Source: DRPN01 sp964599235 (GTDB lineage Bacteria > Bacteroidota > Bacteroidia > Bacteroidales > VadinHA17). From it: a stretch of 64,000 nucleotides of DNA. Positions 53,370-60,879 of the stretch are shown piece after piece (within the stretch, counting starts at the first letter, position 1; every line of letters begins with the position of its first letter). Below the pieces are notes generated by a model. The model saw nothing but the letters and a program-made list of their open reading frames with translations. It did not search any database and was not told where the DNA came from. The stretch is taken from positions 68,786-132,785 of the forward strand of contig CAZRDX010000018.1 in assembly GCA_964599235.1 (NCBI GenBank). Reading direction: 5' to 3'. A program made the position numbers and the translations under genes.

Positions 53370-53401
53370 AGAGAATGATCACACAACCGTCTCATTCTCT
53401 T
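53369..53401. other. Hairpin with perfect 10-bp stem
   Basis: AAGAGAATGA (53369-53378) and TCATTCTCTT (53392-53401) are exact reverse complements around a 13-nt loop, directly after the stop of the short ORF. No T-run follows on the plus strand, and only a short one on the minus strand, so it is an RNA structure or binding site rather than a clear terminator. Confidence 0.6.
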
Positions 53402-53427
53402 CATATTACCAGAACAAAACAAGTAAT

Positions 53428-53459
53428 CTACGTAGCTACCTACGTAGCAACCTACGTAG
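53428..53459. repeat. Three identical CTACGTAG palindromes at exact 12-bp period
   Basis: CTACGTAG occurs at 53428-53435, 53440-53447 and 53452-53459. Starts are exactly 12 bp apart, with 4-bp linkers CTAC and CAAC. Each unit is a perfect palindrome, so the array has dyad symmetry on both strands. It lies about 290 bp upstream of the regulator start and about 750 bp from the leftward cluster. The regular spacing suggests a cooperative protein-binding site or iteron-like element; the protein is unknown. Confidence 0.8.
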
Positions 53460-53682
53460 ATCAGAACAAAAGGTAACAAATCCATATTACTGTTTTACTT
53501 TAATATAAGCCGATAGAACAACCAGATTGAAGACAACAGATTTACACAAACTTCTGACAAAGCACAAAATTCTGGTATCGCCACCGGTCTTGGAGAGAGC
53601 TGGGCTGTTCTTATTCCTGCATGGCAAAACAGCCATATTGATATATAATTATAACCAATATTTCAATTTTTATATCCAACCT

Positions 53683-53712
53683 ATTGCATTATTGAATAAT
53701 TATTTATATTTG
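53683..53712 (+). promoter_or_regulatory. Promoter of the Rrf2-family regulator
   Basis: ATTG (53683-53686) and a perfect TAnnTTTG match, TATATTTG (53705-53712), are 18 bp apart, close to the 19-21 bp usual in Bacteroidota. Transcription would start near 53719, about 27 bases before the ATG. Confidence 0.75.
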
Positions 53713-53720
53713 CAGTAATT

Positions 53721-53738
53721 TACTATTTTGGTATAGTA
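53721..53738 (+). promoter_or_regulatory. Palindromic operator candidate over the transcription start
   Basis: TACTAT-TTTGGT-ATAGTA is a perfect 6-bp inverted repeat with a 6-bp centre placed just after the -7 box, between it and the start codon. This is where an Rrf2 regulator would bind to repress itself and the nitric oxide reductase gene behind it. It differs from the CTACGTAG array. Confidence 0.5.
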
Positions 53739-53745
53739 TTTATCC

Positions 53746-54159
53746 ATGATCCTATCGAAGACATCGCAGTATGCGGTGCGGGTCCTGAGCTACATGGTGA
53801 ATTCGGACCTGCAGGTCTTCTCGGCCCATCATCTGAGCCAGGCCTTGTCGATCCCCGACAAATATTTGCGGCAGCTGATGACCACCCTGGCCAAGGCGGG
53901 GTTCATCCGGAGCATCCGCGGACGGGAAGGCGGTTATGTCTTCTCAAGGAACGCGAACCGCATCCGCCTGGCGGACATCATCGATGCGGTCGAGGGAATG
54001 GACAAATACGAAGGCTGTCTGCTTGGTTTCCCCGCCTGCAGCGACGAGCATCCCTGCAGCCTTCACGAGAAATGGGCCCCTTTGCGCGACCAGCTGATGT
54101 ACTTTCTCAGAGAAACCACCCTCGACGAGATCCGTAACCCGAACATCACAAGATTCTGA
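53746..54159 (+). CDS. Rrf2-family transcriptional regulator, NsrR-like
   Basis: 137-aa winged-helix regulator. ILSKTSQYAVRVLSYMV and SAHHLSQALSIPDKYLRQLMTTLAKAGFIRSIRGREGGY are the Rrf2 helix-turn-helix and wing. Three Cys at 91, 98 and 104 (GCLLGFPACSDEHPC) match the Fe-S cluster ligands of NsrR/IscR-type members in number and position. The gene directly precedes a nitric oxide reductase (30 bp), so NO or redox sensing with repression of norB is the likely role. The spacing Cys-x6-Cys-x5-Cys is close to, but not the same as, every NsrR I can recall; an IscR-like role is less likely from context. Confidence 0.92.
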   Translation: MILSKTSQYAVRVLSYMVNSDLQVFSAHHLSQALSIPDKYLRQLMTTLAKAGFIRSIRGREGGYVFSRNANRIRLADIIDAVEGMDKYEGCLLGFPACSDEHPCSLHEKWAPLRDQLMYFLRETTLDEIRNPNITRF

Positions 54160-54189
54160 TATTTCATTATTAACCAAAACCTTCGGACT

Positions 54190-56412
54190 ATGAAACAGAC
54201 TTTGCTGGACCGGTTCATGACCAAGAAAGGCCTTTACACGGCCTTTTGGATCATCGCCATCTTCATGGTGACGATCCTGATCTACTACACGGCGAACCTT
54301 CACAAGGAGGTGCCGCCGATCCCTCAGGAGGTCCGCTCGAACACGGGAGAAGTGCTCTACACCTACGATGACATCGTCGAGGGCAAGGCCTACTTCCAGG
54401 AGTTCGACCTCACCGACTGGGGGACGTTGCTGGGTATGGGTGCCTACATGGGCCCCGACTTCTCCACCACCTTCTATCACCACAGGGTAGAGGACCTGTA
54501 TGATTTCTACGGCATGCAGATGTATGGCAAGAAGATGTCGGAGCTGAGCGACATCGAGAAAGGGGCTGTCAAGGAACGTGTCAAACAGGACATCAAGGAA
54601 CAGACCCACCTGAGCGCCGACCAGGTGACTTACACCGAGGGCTCTACGCTGGCCTACCGCAACAACGTCGAACGTCTGGTGAAGATGCTCGTCGAGGGCG
54701 ATCCCGAACGGGGTTTCCCGGGCGGGGTGATCCGGCCCGAGGAGGCACGTAAGATCGCCGCTTTCGTCGACTGGTCGCAGCTGGTGGCCTCCACACTCCG
54801 TCCCGAGACCAACCGCACCTGGTCGAACAACTGGCCTTACGAACCGCTGGTCGACCAAGACCTCAACTTCAACTACCACAAGGTATCGCTCTGGGAGTTC
54901 CTCCTCCTTTGGACGCTCACCATCATCGTCATCTTCCTCTCGTATGAATATCTTTTCAAGAAAGACGAGGAGCTGCAGCCGGCCATGAAGGTAACCTCCC
55001 TGTTCCGTTCGCAGAAGAAGCTGCTGAAGTATGTCCCCATTGTGGCCGGGCTGTTCGTGGTGCAGCTGTTCGTGGGCGGCTATCTGGCCCATCTCTACAC
55101 CGAACCTTCGAAAGATTTCGTGATCTCGCAGAGCCTGCTGCCTTTCAATGTGGCCCGTTCGATCCATACGCAGCTGGCCATCCTGTGGGTGGCCGTGGGC
55201 TGGCTGGTAGGCGGTCTGCTCATCGCCCCCTGGGTGGCCAACAAAGACCACAAGTTTCCCTGGCTGGTGGACATCCTCTGGCTGGCCCTGGTGATCGTCG
55301 CCGTAGGCGCCCTCATCGGTCTCTATATGGGAGCCACCGGTCATCTGCGCGACAGCTGGTTCTGGCTGGGTAACGAAGGTCGTGAACTGATCAACCTGGG
55401 CCGTCTCTGGGACATCGGCCTGGTGGTGGGACTGGTCTTCTGGTTCCTGCTGATCATCTCGCTGATCCGCAAGGCCGCCACCAACAACCCGCTGGTGGGC
55501 ACCATCATCTGGTCGGCCTTCGCCATCGCCACCCTTTACATCGCCGGCATGATGCCCATCCACAAGGTCATGCCCAATTTCACCGTTGACGACTACTACC
55601 GCTGGTGGGTCATCCACCTGTGGGTGGAGCTCACCTTCGAGATGTTCGCTGCCGGGGTGATCGCCTTCTTTACCGTCTCGCTGGGACTGATCTCGCACAA
55701 AACGGCCGTCCGCACCATGATCTTCGAGCTCTTCCTGATCATGATGAGCGGCACGCTGGGTGTGGGTCATCACTACTGGTTCCAAGGGCTCGATGAGTAC
55801 TGGATCGCCATCGGCGGTATCTTCTCGGCCCTGGAGCCGCTGCCGCTGGCCCTGATGATCGTCGAGGCGATGAAGAACCAGCGCGAACAGCGTCTCGAAG
55901 GCAAGCCCAACGAGTTCAGCACCGTCTTCATGTGGGTAGCCGGTTCGGCCGTTCTCAACTGGATCGGTGCCGGCTTCCTGGGCATGCTCATCAACACGCC
56001 CACCATCGACTACTATGCCCACGGCACCTACCTGATCATGCCGCACGGTCATGTCGCCCTGCTGGGTGCCTTCGGCTACATCTCCATAGCCTTCCTCTAC
56101 ATGACCTCGCGGGCCCACTCGCTGGCCAACGGTCTGAAATGGGACCCCCGTCCCAGCAAGTGGGGTTTCTGGCTGCTCACCCTGGGCGTCATCCTCTTCG
56201 CCCTGCCCACCTACATCGTGGGGATCGAACAGGCCCAGACCGCCTTCGAAAAAGGCTATTACTTCGCCCGGCTGCGTGAGGCCGTCGAGCCGATGAAAGG
56301 ATGGCTCTGGTTCCGTCTCCTGCCCGACGGCATGATGATCATCGGCGGCCTGATCATTCTCTACGACCTGCTGACCAAGACCTTCACCAGGAAGAAGGCC
56401 GTGGCAGCCTGA
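54190..56412 (+). CDS. norB: Quinol-dependent nitric oxide reductase (qNOR)
   Basis: 740-aa membrane enzyme that reduces two NO to N2O with electrons from quinol. An N-terminal segment (TM 15-36, then a soluble domain with DWGTLLGMGAYMGPDFSTTFYHH) is fused to the heme-copper-type core, as in qNOR. Conserved residues are visible: SIHTQLAILWVAVGWLVGG (heme His), RWWVIHLWVELTFEMFAAG (HLWVE), GTLGVGHHYWFQGLDEYW (paired His) and LIMPHGHVALLGAFGY (His). About 14 hydrophobic segments are seen. Length is typical. It likely serves NO detoxification or anaerobic respiration, under control of the adjacent Rrf2 regulator. No other denitrification gene is in the window. Ends at a strong terminator. Confidence 0.95.
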   Translation: MKQTLLDRFMTKKGLYTAFWIIAIFMVTILIYYTANLHKEVPPIPQEVRSNTGEVLYTYDDIVEGKAYFQEFDLTDWGTLLGMGAYMGPDFSTTFYHHRVEDLYDFYGMQMYGKKMSELSDIEKGAVKERVKQDIKEQTHLSADQVTYTEGSTLAYRNNVERLVKMLVEGDPERGFPGGVIRPEEARKIAAFVDWSQLVASTLRPETNRTWSNNWPYEPLVDQDLNFNYHKVSLWEFLLLWTLTIIVIFLSYEYLFKKDEELQPAMKVTSLFRSQKKLLKYVPIVAGLFVVQLFVGGYLAHLYTEPSKDFVISQSLLPFNVARSIHTQLAILWVAVGWLVGGLLIAPWVANKDHKFPWLVDILWLALVIVAVGALIGLYMGATGHLRDSWFWLGNEGRELINLGRLWDIGLVVGLVFWFLLIISLIRKAATNNPLVGTIIWSAFAIATLYIAGMMPIHKVMPNFTVDDYYRWWVIHLWVELTFEMFAAGVIAFFTVSLGLISHKTAVRTMIFELFLIMMSGTLGVGHHYWFQGLDEYWIAIGGIFSALEPLPLALMIVEAMKNQREQRLEGKPNEFSTVFMWVAGSAVLNWIGAGFLGMLINTPTIDYYAHGTYLIMPHGHVALLGAFGYISIAFLYMTSRAHSLANGLKWDPRPSKWGFWLLTLGVILFALPTYIVGIEQAQTAFEKGYYFARLREAVEPMKGWLWFRLLPDGMMIIGGLIILYDLLTKTFTRKKAVAA

Positions 56413-56437
56413 GACAACGCACATTCCTGAATGAAGC

Positions 56438-56467
56438 AAAAAGCCCCCGATATCGGGGGCTTTTTTT
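56438..56467 (+). terminator. Rho-independent terminator after norB
   Basis: AAAAAGCCCCCGA pairs with TCGGGGGCTTTTT around a short TATA centre and ends in seven T's, about 25 bp after the norB stop. Confidence 0.95.
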
Positions 56468-56481
56468 GTCTTCCCCTCCCC

Positions 56482-56512
56482 TTGACAATTTCTCCCGGAT
56501 TCCTTAAATTTC
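56482..56512 (+). promoter_or_regulatory. Promoter of the secreted protein gene at 56538
   Basis: TTG (56482-56484, within CTTGACA) and TAAATTTC (56505-56512, seven of eight to TAnnTTTG) are 20 bp apart, the normal Bacteroidota spacing, and lie 25 bp before the ATG and just after the norB terminator. Confidence 0.7.
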
Positions 56513-56537
56513 CTGATCGGTCCGAAACTTATCCGTC

Positions 56538-57257
56538 ATGAGAAGAGCAGTTCTTTTTCTGGCATGTCTGTGGGCCGGCATGATGGCAGCAGCCCAGGAG
56601 GAACCTCAGCCGCCCGTCACCGACACCACCGTCGCGGTGAAGCTCTGGAGCCTCTATCCCGGCTATGTAGTGACCCGCCAGAGGGACACCCTGCACGGCT
56701 ATCTGTTGCTGAAGAACCTGGCCGCCAACCAAGACAAGGTGATCTTCTACCCCAACCCTTCGGACAAGACGAACAAAGTGAAGTACAGGCCCAGGGATCT
56801 GATCGCCTACCGTGTGGGTCCGCGCTACTACGAATCGTGGAAGTTCAGGCCCCCGGCCACGGCCTCGTCGAACGATGCCCGCACCTGGCATTTCATCCTG
56901 AAGATCGTGGACGGTCCTTTCAGTCTCTACAAATGGTATTACGAGACGCCGGAACAGACGAAGGCCCGCCTTCGCATCGACCGCGACGAGCCGCTGCACG
57001 GAACCATCGATCTCTCTTTCTCGGAGAAGGATCTGGCCCATGAATATTACGGCCTCACCCCCTCCGGCGAGTTCATCGACCTGGGCTCCTTCAAAATGCT
57101 CACTCACTTCAAAAAGAACATGAGCAGCCTGGTGGCCGACGATGAGGAGCTGGCCCGGAAGATACGCAACAAGGAGAAAGGCTACGGGTATTACGACATC
57201 GAGCGGATCATCAACGAATACAACGCCTGGTACCGGCAGAACCATCCGGCACATTGA
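56538..57257 (+). CDS. Secreted protein of unknown function
   Basis: 239 aa with a signal peptide (RRAVLFLACLWAGMMAAAQ). Mature part begins after EEPQPPVTDTTVAV; LWSLYPGYVVTRQRDTLHGYLLLKNLA is a beta-rich pattern common in small Bacteroidota exported proteins (a GYVVTxxxDTLxGYL motif, then a KVxFYPN strand). SEKDLAHEYYGLTPSGEFIDLG and a charged helical C-terminus follow. Single-gene unit with its own promoter between norB and the converging GPP34-like gene. I do not recognise a named family. Confidence 0.85.
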   Translation: MRRAVLFLACLWAGMMAAAQEEPQPPVTDTTVAVKLWSLYPGYVVTRQRDTLHGYLLLKNLAANQDKVIFYPNPSDKTNKVKYRPRDLIAYRVGPRYYESWKFRPPATASSNDARTWHFILKIVDGPFSLYKWYYETPEQTKARLRIDRDEPLHGTIDLSFSEKDLAHEYYGLTPSGEFIDLGSFKMLTHFKKNMSSLVADDEELARKIRNKEKGYGYYDIERIINEYNAWYRQNHPAH

Positions 57258-57321
57258 ACGCGAAGGTGGCCGGACGGTGCCATCCCCGAAAGAAAGGACC
57301 CTGATGACCACTTTTCTCGAT

Positions 57322-57978
57322 TCAGGTCAGCGCCACAGAGGAGCCGGCAGTTTTCTTCACCATTTCCAGCCATCGCCTGTTCTCTTCCGTCTCTGCCGGG
57401 TCGTTGAGGAATCCTTTCAGTCTCTTCCTGAAAGCGCGTCTGGCAGTACGTTCCCGCAACAATACGCGGTCGGCGTTGACCGATGTCAGCAACTGCAGCA
57501 GGATCACCTCGCGCAGGGAGGGAGGGGCATCCTCGCTGACCACCTGATCCAGACGTCCGATCATTGCCTCACGCAGGGGCGGACGGATCAGGTAATAACG
57601 ACGGCAAGGGAAAAGGTTCAGGAAAAGCTGCTCCCTTTCGTAGATCACACCCTGCCATTTCAGTCTCTGCAGACTCATCCGGAGGAGGAGATCTCCCTTC
57701 ATGGCAAAGCGTCCGGCCCATCTGCGGAACCCGTATAGGCGGCCTGCACGTTGGATCCTGCGGATCATGAAGTCACGGAGCGGTTCGCCGGCATATCGCA
57801 GGCTCTTCAGATGCACTTTTCCTTCCACGAGGGTAAGGATGCCGGCCAGCCACAGGTCGGTCAAGGCTGCCACAGCCAGCACCTGGCCCAGGGCATTACC
57901 CTGTGTCATCAGCCGTCCTTTCTGCGGATGAAGCAGCAAAATAAGAAGATCCTCAGTGAGGGTCCTGGTCGCTTTCAT
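57322..57978 (-). CDS. GPP34 (Golgi phosphoprotein 3-like) domain protein
   Basis: 218-aa protein with the GPP34 pattern: LTEDLLILLLHPQKGRL, an Ala/Leu-rich helix (LGQVLAVAALTDLWLAGILTLVEGKVHL), then RRIQRAGRLYGFRRWAGRFA, a GDLLLRMSLQRLKWQGVI helix-turn, RRYYLIRPPLREAMIGRL, and LLQLLTSVNADRVLL. In eukaryotes this family binds phosphoinositides and membranes; bacterial members are of unknown role. It overlaps the Arc-like gene by 26 bp and is the last gene of an SPFH / Arc-like / GPP34 operon, suggesting a membrane-associated function. Confidence 0.83.
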   Translation of the reverse strand: MKATRTLTEDLLILLLHPQKGRLMTQGNALGQVLAVAALTDLWLAGILTLVEGKVHLKSLRYAGEPLRDFMIRRIQRAGRLYGFRRWAGRFAMKGDLLLRMSLQRLKWQGVIYEREQLFLNLFPCRRYYLIRPPLREAMIGRLDQVVSEDAPPSLREVILLQLLTSVNADRVLLRERTARRAFRKRLKGFLNDPAETEENRRWLEMVKKTAGSSVALT

Positions 57979-58141
57979 GCTGTTCTTTCTTTTTTTTCAG
58001 GCGTCCGCTCCTGCGCAGTGCCTGGTCGATGATCCATTCGATCTGACCGTTGATGCTGCGGAACTCGTCGGCAGCCCATTTCTCAAGGGCTTCCATCTTT
58101 TCCGGATCGATGCGGAGAACGAAGGATTTCTTCTTTTTCAT
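57953..58141 (-). CDS. Small Arc-like ribbon-helix-helix protein
   Basis: 62 aa. KKKKSFVLRIDPEKMEALEKWAADEFRSINGQIEWIIDQALRRSGR has the beta-strand-helix-helix pattern of Arc/MetJ-type DNA-binding proteins, with a Lys-rich C-terminal tail. It starts 3 bp after the SPFH stop and overlaps the GPP34 gene, so the three genes are co-translated. It may bind the inverted repeat in front of the SPFH gene (59011-59029) as an autoregulator; that is inference. Confidence 0.8.
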   Translation of the reverse strand: MKKKKSFVLRIDPEKMEALEKWAADEFRSINGQIEWIIDQALRRSGRLKKKKEQHESDQDPH

Positions 58142-58144
58142 ACA

Positions 58145-58999
58145 TCACTGATGTAATGTACCGGTATTGACGACGGGAGAGGCGTCCTTATCGCTGCAGA
58201 GCACCACCATCAGGTTGCTCACCATGGCAGCTTTCTTTTCCTCATCCAGTTCCACGATCTCTTTTCTGCTCAGCTGTTCCAAGGCCATTTCCACCATGCT
58301 CACTGCCCCTTCGACGATCTTGTAACGAGCTGCCACGATGGCCGTGGCCTGCTGACGCTTCAGCATGGCCTGGGCAATCTCGGAAGCATAGGCAATGTAA
58401 TTGATGCGGGCCTCAATGACCCGTATACCGGCCATCTCCAGCCGCTCACGTATTTCTTTCTCCAGCTCATGGTTCACCTCCTCTCCTCCCGAGCGCAGCG
58501 TGATCACCGCATCATGATCCTCAAAATTGTCATATGGATACATACCCGCCAGCTTACGCAGGGCCGCTTCACTCTGCACCACCACAAAATGCTCGTAAGC
58601 ATCCACCTCAAAGGCCGCCTTGTAGGTATCCTCCACCTGCCATACCAGCACCATGCCGATCATGATGGGATTGCCGATCTTGTCGTTCACCTTGATGGTC
58701 TCACTATCGAAATTGCGCGCCCGCAACGAGATCTTCCGCCTCGAAAAGAAGGGATTCACCCAGAAAAATCCGTTCCTGCGGATCGTCCCTTTGTATGCCC
58801 CAAACAACACCAACACCTTCGACTCGTTCGGATTGACCACCGTAAACCCAATGAGCCCGAAAAAAGCCAGCACCGACGATACAACGATCAGCCAGGCACT
58901 GCCCAGTACACTCCCGTACACGATCCCGGCAATGAAAACCAACTCCGCAAACAACATCACATATCCCGAAACCGGCCTGTAAATCTTTTCTGTTTTCAT
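58145..58999 (-). CDS. SPFH / band-7 (prohibitin-like) membrane protein
   Basis: 284-aa protein with two N-terminal membrane segments (VMLFAELVFIAGIVYGSVLG, LIVVSSVLAFFGLIGFTVV) followed by the SPFH domain: VNPNESKVLVLFGAYKGTIRRNGFFWVNPF, DSETIKVNDKIGNPIMIGMVLVWQV, and EIRERLEMAGIRVIEARINYIAYASEIAQAMLKRQQATAIVAARYKIVEGAVSMV. This is the common Bacteroidota form that forms oligomers at the membrane. C-terminal helices follow. First gene of the operon; its promoter region holds the inverted repeat at 59011-59029. Confidence 0.93.
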   Translation of the reverse strand: MKTEKIYRPVSGYVMLFAELVFIAGIVYGSVLGSAWLIVVSSVLAFFGLIGFTVVNPNESKVLVLFGAYKGTIRRNGFFWVNPFFSRRKISLRARNFDSETIKVNDKIGNPIMIGMVLVWQVEDTYKAAFEVDAYEHFVVVQSEAALRKLAGMYPYDNFEDHDAVITLRSGGEEVNHELEKEIRERLEMAGIRVIEARINYIAYASEIAQAMLKRQQATAIVAARYKIVEGAVSMVEMALEQLSRKEIVELDEEKKAAMVSNLMVVLCSDKDASPVVNTGTLHQ

Positions 59000-59010
59000 G
59001 ATCTTTTATT

Positions 59011-59029
59011 TGATATTATTTTAATATCA
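59011..59029. promoter_or_regulatory. Inverted repeat upstream of the SPFH operon
   Basis: TGATATTA-TTT-TAATATCA is a perfect 8-bp inverted repeat with a 3-bp spacer. It is centred 20 bp before the SPFH start codon, in an AT-rich leader. An operator for a small dimeric regulator such as the Arc-like product is plausible. Confidence 0.55.
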
Positions 59030-59144
59030 CAATAATACTGTTTTTATTTCATTTTTCCAAATCAGACCGCGGGAAAAAGAGCAGTGGGCAGCAGGATGCG
59101 GACCTCCAACGGAAAGAGAACGAGCGGGGAAGCGAAAAAAGTCG

Positions 59145-59152
59145 TATCTTCG
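59145..59152 (+). promoter_or_regulatory. Weak -7 box before the formate-tetrahydrofolate ligase gene
   Basis: TATCTTCG matches TAnnTTTG at seven of eight positions and lies 26 bp before the ATG. No TTG was found at the correct distance upstream. Confidence 0.4.
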
Positions 59153-59178
59153 TAGCCCCTTAAAAAAACGGAAGGATC

Positions 59179-60849
59179 ATGAAAACAGATATTGAGATCG
59201 CCCAGTCGGTGGAACTGCGGCCCATCACGGAGATCGCCGAGAAGATCGGCGTCGATCCCGGACAGTTGGAGCTGTACGGCCGGTACAAGGCGAAGATGCC
59301 ATTGTCGCTGACCGACCCTGAAAAGATCGCCCGAAGCAACCTGATCCTGGTCTCGGCCATTTCGCCGACGCCGGCGGGAGAGGGCAAGACGACCATCTCG
59401 ATCGGACTGTCGGAGGGGCTGAACCGGCTGAAGAAGAAGACGATCGTGGTGTTGCGGGAGCCGTCGCTGGGTCCTGTTTTCGGCCTCAAGGGGGGAGCCA
59501 CGGGCGGCGGCTGGTCGCAGGTACTGCCTATGGAGGACATCAACCTGCATTTCACAGGTGATTTTGCTGCCATCGAGAAGGCGCACAACCTGCTGGCGGC
59601 GCTCATCGACAACAACCTGCAGAGCAAGACCCGTTCGCTGGGCATCGACCCGCGCACGGTGACCTGGAAACGGGTGATCGACATGAACGACCGTGCCCTG
59701 CGGCACATCGTCATCGGCCTGGGGGGCACCTCATCGGGCGTGCCGCGCGAGTCGGGCTTCGACATCACCGCCGCCTCGGAGATCATGGCCATCCTCTGTC
59801 TGGCCGACGACATCCCCGACCTGAAGCGCCGCATCGGCAACATCTTCGTGGGCTTCACCTACGACAAGCAGCCGGTGTATGCGCGCGACCTCCATGCCGA
59901 GGGGGCGATGACCGCCCTGCTCAAGGACGCCATCAAGCCCAACCTGGTGCAGACCATCGAAGGCAATGCCGCCATCATCCACGGAGGGCCGTTCGCCAAC
60001 ATCGCCCAGGGCACCAACAGCGTCATCGCCACACGTACCGGTCTTTCGCTGGCCGACTATGTGGTGACGGAGGCCGGCTTCGGCTTCGATCTGGGGGCAG
60101 AGAAGTTCTTCGACATCAAGTGCGGCTATGCCGGTCTCTCGCCCAAGGTGGTGGTGCTGGTGGCCACCGTCCGGGCACTGAAGTACCACGGCAACGGCGA
60201 TGCCGCCCATCTCTCCGAACCCGATCCCGAGGCGCTGAAGAAAGGACTGGTCAACCTGGAGAAACACATCGAGAACATCCGTCTTTTCGGCATCCGGCCG
60301 GTGGTGGCGATCAACCGTTTTGCCACCGACACCGACGAAGAGATCGACATCATCCGTCGCCGTTGTGACGAGCTGGGGGTGAAGAGCGCCGTGGCCGAGG
60401 CGTGGGCCAAGGGCGGCGGCGGCACCCTCGAGCTGGCCGAGCTGGTGCTCGACGAGGCGGCCCGCTGCCGCCACCGCTATAAGCCTCTCTACGACTGGGA
60501 GTGGGACATCCGGAAGAAGATCGAGACGGTGGCCACGAAGATCTACGGCGCCCGCGCCATCGACTACCGGCCCAAGGCGCTGGCCGACCTGAAGAAGATC
60601 GAGGCACTGGGGCTACAAAAAGTGCCGGTATGTATCGCCAAGACCCAGAAGTCGCTCTCCGACAATCCCAAGCTGCTGGGACGGCCGAAGGATTTCGTGG
60701 TGACGGTGCGCGAGATAGAGATCGCCGCCGGCGCCGGCTTCGTCGTCCCCATCACGGGCAACATCATGCGCATGCCCGGCCTGCCCGAAGAACCCGCCGC
60801 CGAAAAGATCGACATCGACGAGAACGGACGTATCACCGGCCTGTTCTGA
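59179..60849 (+). CDS. fhs: Formate-tetrahydrofolate ligase
   Basis: 556-aa cytoplasmic enzyme that makes 10-formyltetrahydrofolate from formate, ATP and tetrahydrofolate. The nucleotide loop SPTPAGEGKTT (62-72) is exact for the family; other marks are REPSLGPVFGLKGGATGGGWSQVLPMEDINLHFTGDF, RSLGIDPRTVTWKRVIDMNDRALRHIV and EAGFGFDLGAEKFFDIKCG. Length is typical. GGAAGGATC before the ATG is a good ribosome-binding site. The gene is a single unit. Codon use is G+C-rich as in conserved genes of this window. Confidence 0.98.
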   Translation: MKTDIEIAQSVELRPITEIAEKIGVDPGQLELYGRYKAKMPLSLTDPEKIARSNLILVSAISPTPAGEGKTTISIGLSEGLNRLKKKTIVVLREPSLGPVFGLKGGATGGGWSQVLPMEDINLHFTGDFAAIEKAHNLLAALIDNNLQSKTRSLGIDPRTVTWKRVIDMNDRALRHIVIGLGGTSSGVPRESGFDITAASEIMAILCLADDIPDLKRRIGNIFVGFTYDKQPVYARDLHAEGAMTALLKDAIKPNLVQTIEGNAAIIHGGPFANIAQGTNSVIATRTGLSLADYVVTEAGFGFDLGAEKFFDIKCGYAGLSPKVVVLVATVRALKYHGNGDAAHLSEPDPEALKKGLVNLEKHIENIRLFGIRPVVAINRFATDTDEEIDIIRRRCDELGVKSAVAEAWAKGGGGTLELAELVLDEAARCRHRYKPLYDWEWDIRKKIETVATKIYGARAIDYRPKALADLKKIEALGLQKVPVCIAKTQKSLSDNPKLLGRPKDFVVTVREIEIAAGAGFVVPITGNIMRMPGLPEEPAAEKIDIDENGRITGLF

Positions 60850-60879
60850 ACGACGGGCCAGGCACGACCACCCCGGCAC

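Larger units (their letters stand above)
52680..53745. other. 1066-bp divergent spacer with repeats, a hairpin and regulatory sites
   Basis: This separates the leftward enzyme cluster from the rightward regulator gene. The first about 580 bp are mixed composition and hold no convincing gene. From about 53,230 the sequence becomes AT-rich and contains a short ORF, a hairpin, an array of palindromes, and the regulator promoter, each listed separately. I see no tRNA, no transposase remnant and no direct repeats that would mark an insertion. Confidence 0.7.

Noticed and set aside
53428..53459. CRISPR-like repeats
   Set aside because: The units are 8-bp palindromes with 4-bp linkers; there are no spacers of normal size and no cas genes.
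53944..56439. An 831-codon open frame on the minus strand
   Set aside because: It lies fully antisense to norB and part of the Rrf2 gene; its acidic, His/Gln/Asp-rich translation is a product of G+C-rich codon bias, with no domain or start context.
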